Shown here: positions 59,396 to 64,000 of the stretch, one piece after another | Layout: each line of letters starts with the position of its first letter | Numbering within the stretch: the stretch's first letter is position 1 | NCBI GenBank assembly: GCA_963853835.1 | Contig: OY970830.1 | Coordinates: forward strand, 49,242,401 to 49,306,400 | DNA from: Calendula officinalis | Lineage: Eukaryota; Streptophyta; Magnoliopsida; Asterales; Asteraceae | DNA length: 64,000 nt | Reading direction: 5' to 3' | Translations under genes and position numbers: made by a program | Notes under the pieces: model-generated | The model's database searches: none | Told to the model about the DNA's origin: nothing | Seen by the model: the letters and a program-made list of their open reading frames with translations, nothing else

Positions 59396-60780
59396 AATGA
59401 TGTTCGGGCCGGGAACAGTGAAGAGTTCGGGCCGAACATATTCTTGGCAGTGACGAACGAACCAGCTATTTTGGTTACTCGTGGGCGTGAAACGGACACC
59501 CGAGCTGAAAGTTATGAATGTTTTAGTATAGCACATTTTATCACACAATCTTGGATATCGAAGAGTTCGGGTCGAAGAGGGATGTTCGGGCCGAAGTGGT
59601 GTTCGGGCCGAAGTGGGATGTTCGGGCCGAAGTGGTGTTCGGGCCGAAGTTTGGTGTTCGTGCCGAGGATGCTGTTCGGGCCGAGGTTGAAGTTCGGGCC
59701 GAGGTCGGAGTTCGGGCCGAGGTTGAAGTTCGGGCCGAAAATGAAGTTCGGGCCGGGAATAGTGAAGAGTTCGGGCCGAACTTGTTCTTGGCAGTGACGA
59801 ACGAACCAGCTATTTTGGTTACTCGTGGGCGTGAAACGGACACCCGAGCTGAAAGTTATGAATGTTTTAGTATAGCACCTTTTGTCACACAATCTTGGAT
59901 ATTGAAGAGTTCAGGCCGAAGAGGGATGTTCGGGCCGAAGTGGTGTTCGGGCCGAAGTGGTGTTCGTGCCGAAGTTCGGTGTTCGGGCCGAGGATGATGT
60001 TCGGGCCGAGGTTGAAGTTCGGGCCGAGGTCCGAGTTCGGGCCGAGGTTGGAGTTCGGGCCGAGGTTGAAGTTCGGGCCGAAAATGAAGTTCGGGCCGCA
60101 CTTGTTCTTGGCAGTGACGAACGAACCAGCTATTTTGGTTACTCGTGGGCGTGAAACGGACACCCGAGCTGAAAGTTATGAATGCTTTAGTATAGCACCT
60201 TTTGTCACACAATCTTGGATATTGAAGAGTTCGGGCCGAAGAGGGATGTTCGGGCCGAAGTGGTGTTCGGGCCGAAGTGGGATGTTCGGGCCGAAGTGGT
60301 GTTCGGGCCGAAGTGGTGTTCGGGCCGAAGTGGTGTTCGGGCCGAAGTTCGGTGTTCGGGCCGAGGATGATGTTCGGGCCGAGGTTGAAGTTCGGGCCGA
60401 GGTTGAAGTTCGGGCCGAAAATGAAGTTCCGGCCGGGAACAGTGAAGAGTTCAGGCCGAACTTATTCTTGGCAGTGACGAACGAACCAGCTATTTTGGTT
60501 ACTCGTGGGCATGAAACGGACACCCGAGCTGAAAGTTATGAATGTTTTAGTATAACATCTTTTGTAACACAATCTTGGATATTGAAGAGTTTAGGCGAAG
60601 AGGAATGTTCGGGCCGAAGTGGTGTTCGGGCCGAAGTGGGATGTTCGGGCCGAAGTGGTGTTCGGGCCGAAGTTCGGTGTTCGTGCCGAGGATGATGTTT
60701 GGGCCGAGGTTGAAGTTCGGGCCGAGGTCGGAGTTCGGGCCGAGGTTGAAGTTCGGGCCGAGGTTGAAGTTCGGGCAGAA
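59396..60780. repeat. 1385-bp tandem duplication, copy B
   Basis: Second copy of the block at 58011. It ends where AATGATGTTC of copies A and B is replaced by AATGAAGTTC at 60781, the form typical of the TG-type monomer that closes a block. This fits one unequal exchange between related monomers. Confidence 0.85.
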
Positions 60781-60933
60781 AATGAAGTTCGGGCCGGGAA
60801 CAGTGAAGTGTTCGGGTCGAACATGTTCTTGGCAGTGACGAACGAACCAGTTATTTTGGTTACTCGTGGGTGTGAAACGGACACCCGAGCTGAAAGTTAT
60901 GAATGTTTTAGTATAGCACCTTTTGTCACACAG

Positions 60934-61171
60934 TCTTGGATATTGAAGAGTTCGGGCCGAAGAGGGATGTTCGGGTCGAAGTGGTGGTCGGTCCGAAGTG
61001 GGATGTTGGGCCGAAGTTCAGTGTTCGGGCCGAGGATGATGTTCGGGCCGAGGTTGAAGTTCGGGCCGAGGTCGGAGTTCGGACCGAGGTTGAAGTTCGG
61101 GCCGAGGTTGAAGTTCGGGCCGGGAACAGTGAAGAGTTCGGGCCGAAAGCATAGCACCTTTTGCCACACAA
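60934..61171. repeat. Short monomer (238 bp) with core deletion
   Basis: The core junction is the same, GGGCCGAA to AGCATAGCACC, with a single T-to-C change against the other short copies. Confidence 0.8.
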
Positions 61172-62883
61172 TCTTGGATATTGAATAGTTCGGTCCGAAG
61201 AGGGATGTTCGGGCCGAAGTGGTGTTCGGGCCGAAGTGGGATGTTCGGGCCGAAGTGGTGTTCGGGCCGAAGTGTTGTTCGGGCCGAAGTTCGGTGTTCG
61301 GGCCGAGGATGATGTTCGGGCCGAGGTTGAAGTTCGGGCCGAGGTCGGAGTTCGGGCCGAGGTCGGATTTCGGGCCGAGGTTGAAGTTCTGGCCGAAAAT
61401 AAAGTTCGGGCCGGGAACAGTGAAGAGTTCGGGCCGAACTTGTTCTTGGTAGTGACGAACGAACCAACTATTTTGGTTACTCGTGGGCGTGAAACGGACA
61501 CCCGAGCTGAAAGTTATGAATGTTTTAGTATAGCAACTTTTATCACACAATCTTGGATATTGAAGAGTTCGGGTCGAAGAGGGATGTTCGGGCCGAAGTG
61601 GTGTTCGGGCCGAAGTGGGATGTTCGGGCCGAAGTGGTGTTCGTGCCGAAATTCGGTGTTCGAGCCGAGGATGATGTTCGGGCCGAGGTTTAAGTTCGGG
61701 CCGAGGTCGGAGTTCCGGCCGAGGTTGAAGTTCGGGCCGAAAATGAAGTTCGGGCCGGGAACAGTGAAGTGTTCGGGCTGAACTTGTTCTTGGTAGTGAC
61801 GAACGAACCAGCTATTTTGGTTACTCGTGGGCGTGAAACGGACACCCGGGCTGAAAGTTATGAATGTTTTAGTATAGCACCTTTTGTCACACAATCTTGG
61901 ATATTGAAGAGTTCGGGCCGAAGAGGGATGTTCGGGCCGAAGTGGGATGTTCGGGCCGAAGTGGTGTTCGGGCCGAAGTAGTGTTCGGGCCGAAGTTCGG
62001 TGTTCGGGCCGAGGATGATTTTCGGGCCGAGGTTGAAGTTCGGGCTGAGGTTGAAGTTCGGGCCGAAAATGAAGTTCCGGCCGGGAACAGTGAAGAGTTC
62101 AGGCCGAACTTGTTCTTGGCAGTGACGAACGAACCAGCTATTTTGGTTACTCGTGGGCATGAAACGGACACCCGAGCTGAAAGTTATGAATGTTTTAGTA
62201 TAACACCTTTTGTCACACAATCTTGGATATTGAAGAGTTCGGGCGAAGAGGGATGTTCTGGCCGAAGTGGTGTTCGGGCCGAAGTGGGATGTTCGGGCCG
62301 AAGTGGTGTTCGGGCCGAAGTTCGGTGTTCGGGCCGAGGATGATGTTCGGGCCGAGGTTGAAGTTCGGGCCAAAAATGAAGTTCGGGCCGAAAATGAAGT
62401 TCGGGCCGCACTTGTTCTTGGCAGTGACGAACGAACCAGCTATTTTGGTTACTCGTTGGCGTGAAACGGACACCCGAGCTGAAAGTTATGAATGCTTTAG
62501 TATAACACCTTTTGTCACACAATCTTGGATATTGAAGAGTTCGGGCGAAGAGGGATGTTCTGGCCGAAGTGGTGTTCGGGCCGAAGTGGGATGTTCGGGC
62601 CGAAGTGGTGTTCGGGCCGAAGTTCGGTGTTCGGGCCGAGGATGATGTTTGGGCCGAGGTTGAAGTTCGGGCCGAGGACGGAGTTCGGGCCGAGGTTGAA
62701 GTTCGGGCCGAGGTTGAAGTTCGGGCAGAAAATGAAGTTCGGGCCGGGAACAGTGAAGAGTTCGGGCCGAACATGTTCTTGGCAGTGACGAACGAACCAG
62801 CTATTTTGGTTACTCGTGGGTGTGAAACGGACACCCGAGCTGAAAGTTATGAATGTTTTAGTATAGCACCTTTTGTCACACAG
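60934..62883. repeat. Six-monomer higher-order unit, block 3 (1950 bp)
   Basis: Monomer lengths from 60934 are 238, 379, 344, 326, 302 and 361 bp. The core site reads: missing, CG, CG, CA, CG (with TTGGCG), TG. Relative to blocks 1 and 2 the CA monomer stands one place earlier, and the 302-bp monomer combines features of its neighbours. Confidence 0.75.
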
Positions 62884-63123
62884 TCTTGGATATTGAAGAG
62901 TTCGGGCCGAAGAGGGATGTTCGGGCCGAAGAGGGATGTTCGGGCCGAAGTGGTGGTCGGTCCGAAGTGGGATGTTCGGGCCGAAGTTCAGTGTTCGGGC
63001 CGAGGATGATGTTCGGGCCGAGGTTGAAGTTCGGGCTGAGATCGGAGTTCGGACCGAGGTTGAAGTTCGGGCCGGGAACAGTGAAGAGTTCGGGCCGAAA
63101 GTATAGCACCTTTTGCCACACAA
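62884..63123. repeat. Short monomer (240 bp) with core deletion
   Basis: This is the fourth copy of the short class, with the same 88-base core deletion. It carries a doubled GAAGAGGGATGTTCGGGCC subunit near 62910-62940 that the other short copies lack. Confidence 0.8.
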
Positions 63124-64000
63124 TCTTGGATATTGAATAGTTCGGGCCGAAGAGGGATGTTCGGGCCGAAGTGGTGTTCGGGCCGAAGTGGGATGTTCGG
63201 GCCGAAGTGGTGTTCGGGCCGAAGTGTTGTTCGGGCCGACGTTCGGTGTTCGGGCCGAGGATGATGTTCGGGCCGAGGTTGAAGTTCGGGCCGAGGTCGG
63301 AGTTCGGGCCGAGGTTGAAGTTCGGGCCGAGGTTGAAGTTCTGGCCGAAAATAAAGTTCGGGCCGGGAACTGTGAAGAGTTCGGGCCGAACTTGTTCTTG
63401 GTAGTGACAAACGAACCAACTATTTTGGTTACTCGTGTGCGTGAAACGGACACCCGAGCTGAAAGTTATGAATGTTTAGTATAGCAACTTTTATCACACA
63501 ATCTTGGATATTGAAGAGTTCGGGTCGAAGAGGGATGTTCGGGCCGAAGTGGTGTTCGGGCCGAAGTGGGATGATCGGGCCGAAGTGGTGTTCGGGCCGA
63601 AGTTCGGTGTTCGAGCCGAGGATGATGTTCGGGCTGAGGTTGAAGTTCGGGCCGAGGTCGGAGTTCGGGCCGTGGTTGAAGTTCGGGCCGAAAATGAAGT
63701 TCGGGCCGGGAACATTGAAGAGTTCGGGCCGAACTTGTTCTTGGCAGAGACGAACGAACCAGCTATTTTGGTTATTCGTGGGCGTGAAACGGACACCCGA
63801 GCTGAAAGTTATGAATTTTTTAGTATAGCACCTTTTGTCACACAATCTTGGATATTGAAGAGTTCAGGCCAAAGAGGGATGTTCGGGCCGAAGTGGTGTT
63901 CGAGCCGAAGTGGGATGATCGGGCCGAAGTGGTGTTCGTGCCGAAGTTCGGTGTTCGGGCCGAGGATGATGTTCGGGCCGAGGTTGAAGTTCGGGCCGAG
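62884..64000. repeat. Higher-order unit, block 4 (cut by window end)
   Basis: This starts with a 240-bp short monomer (62884-63123), then 378 and 345 bp, then an incomplete monomer from 63847. Lengths and core site (missing, then GTGTGCG and CG) match the first three monomers of blocks 1 and 3. Confidence 0.7.

Larger units (their letters stand above)
57563..60933. repeat. Six-monomer higher-order unit, block 2, enlarged to ten monomers (3371 bp)
   Basis: Monomer lengths from 57563 are 239, 362, 344, 320, 360, 361, 344, 320, 360 and 361 bp. The last four repeat the lengths and sequence of the preceding four. Removing one 1385-bp copy leaves 1986 bp, in line with blocks 1 and 3. The core site reads: missing, CG, CG, CG, CA, CG, CG, CG, CA, TG. 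Confidence 0.75.
52507..64000. repeat. GC-rich satellite, monomers of 238-415 bp with GTTCGGGCCGA subrepeats
   Basis: A tandem satellite unrelated in sequence to the heptamer array. Each monomer has two parts. One is a run of 17-19-bp subunits sharing GTTCGGGCCGA and ending in AGTGGT, AGTGGGAT, GGTTGAA, GGTCGGA or GGATGAT. The other is a less repetitive core of about 150 bp, from GGGAACAGTGAAGAG to TCTTGGATATTGAAGAG. Using TCTTGGATATTG as anchor I count 34 anchors from 52744 to 63847, hence 33 complete monomers. Common lengths are 302-307, 320, 326, 342-345, 360-362 and 378-379 bp, steps of about 17-18 bp, so length reflects subunit number. The array continues past the window end. Frames are open on both strands because the subunits lack stops; I do not call genes here. 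Confidence 0.93.

Overview
The window is repeat DNA from a plant nuclear genome. It holds about 44.6 kb of a 7-bp tandem array (unit CCTTGAG, or CTCAAGG on the minus strand), one complete Ty1/copia LTR retrotransposon inserted inside that array, and about 11.5 kb of an unrelated GC-rich satellite built from monomers of 238-415 bp. The plant assignment rests on the copia polyprotein and a primer-binding site resembling plant initiator Met-tRNA. A eudicot, perhaps Asteraceae, is my guess from the general look of the polyprotein and is weak. No host gene, tRNA or rRNA gene was found.

Layout. 1-2450: degenerate heptamer array with 0.75-0.86 kb internal duplications. 2451-24890: heptamer array arranged in higher-order repeats of about 2.05-2.4 kb and multiples, plus a duplication with a 5.48 kb offset. 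24891-31491: heptamer array rich in CCTCGAG/CCTCGGG variants with about 1.2 and 1.9 kb spacing, interleaved with the previous type. 31492-39421: Ty1/copia element on the minus strand, with two 662-bp LTRs that look identical, 5-bp target duplications, primer-binding site, polypurine tract and one uninterrupted 1335-codon gag-pol frame. 39422-52506: the same heptamer array resumes exactly where it was interrupted. 52507-64000: the second satellite, joined through a 5-bp microhomology. From 55540 onward it follows a six-monomer higher-order repeat of about 1.95-2.02 kb, once enlarged by a near-perfect 1385-bp tandem duplication.

The many long reading frames in the satellites follow from unit composition. 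The heptamer has a TGA once per 21 bases in every plus-strand frame and no stop in any minus-strand frame. The second satellite is made largely of 17-19-bp near-palindromic units without stops. I do not regard any of these frames as genes. The only credible coding sequence is the retrotransposon polyprotein.

The most interesting content is structural: two satellites, each with its own higher-order organisation, meeting at a sharp junction, with a very young and apparently intact retrotransposon as the only gene-bearing insertion. All identity statements are from reading by eye; no alignment or database search was run.
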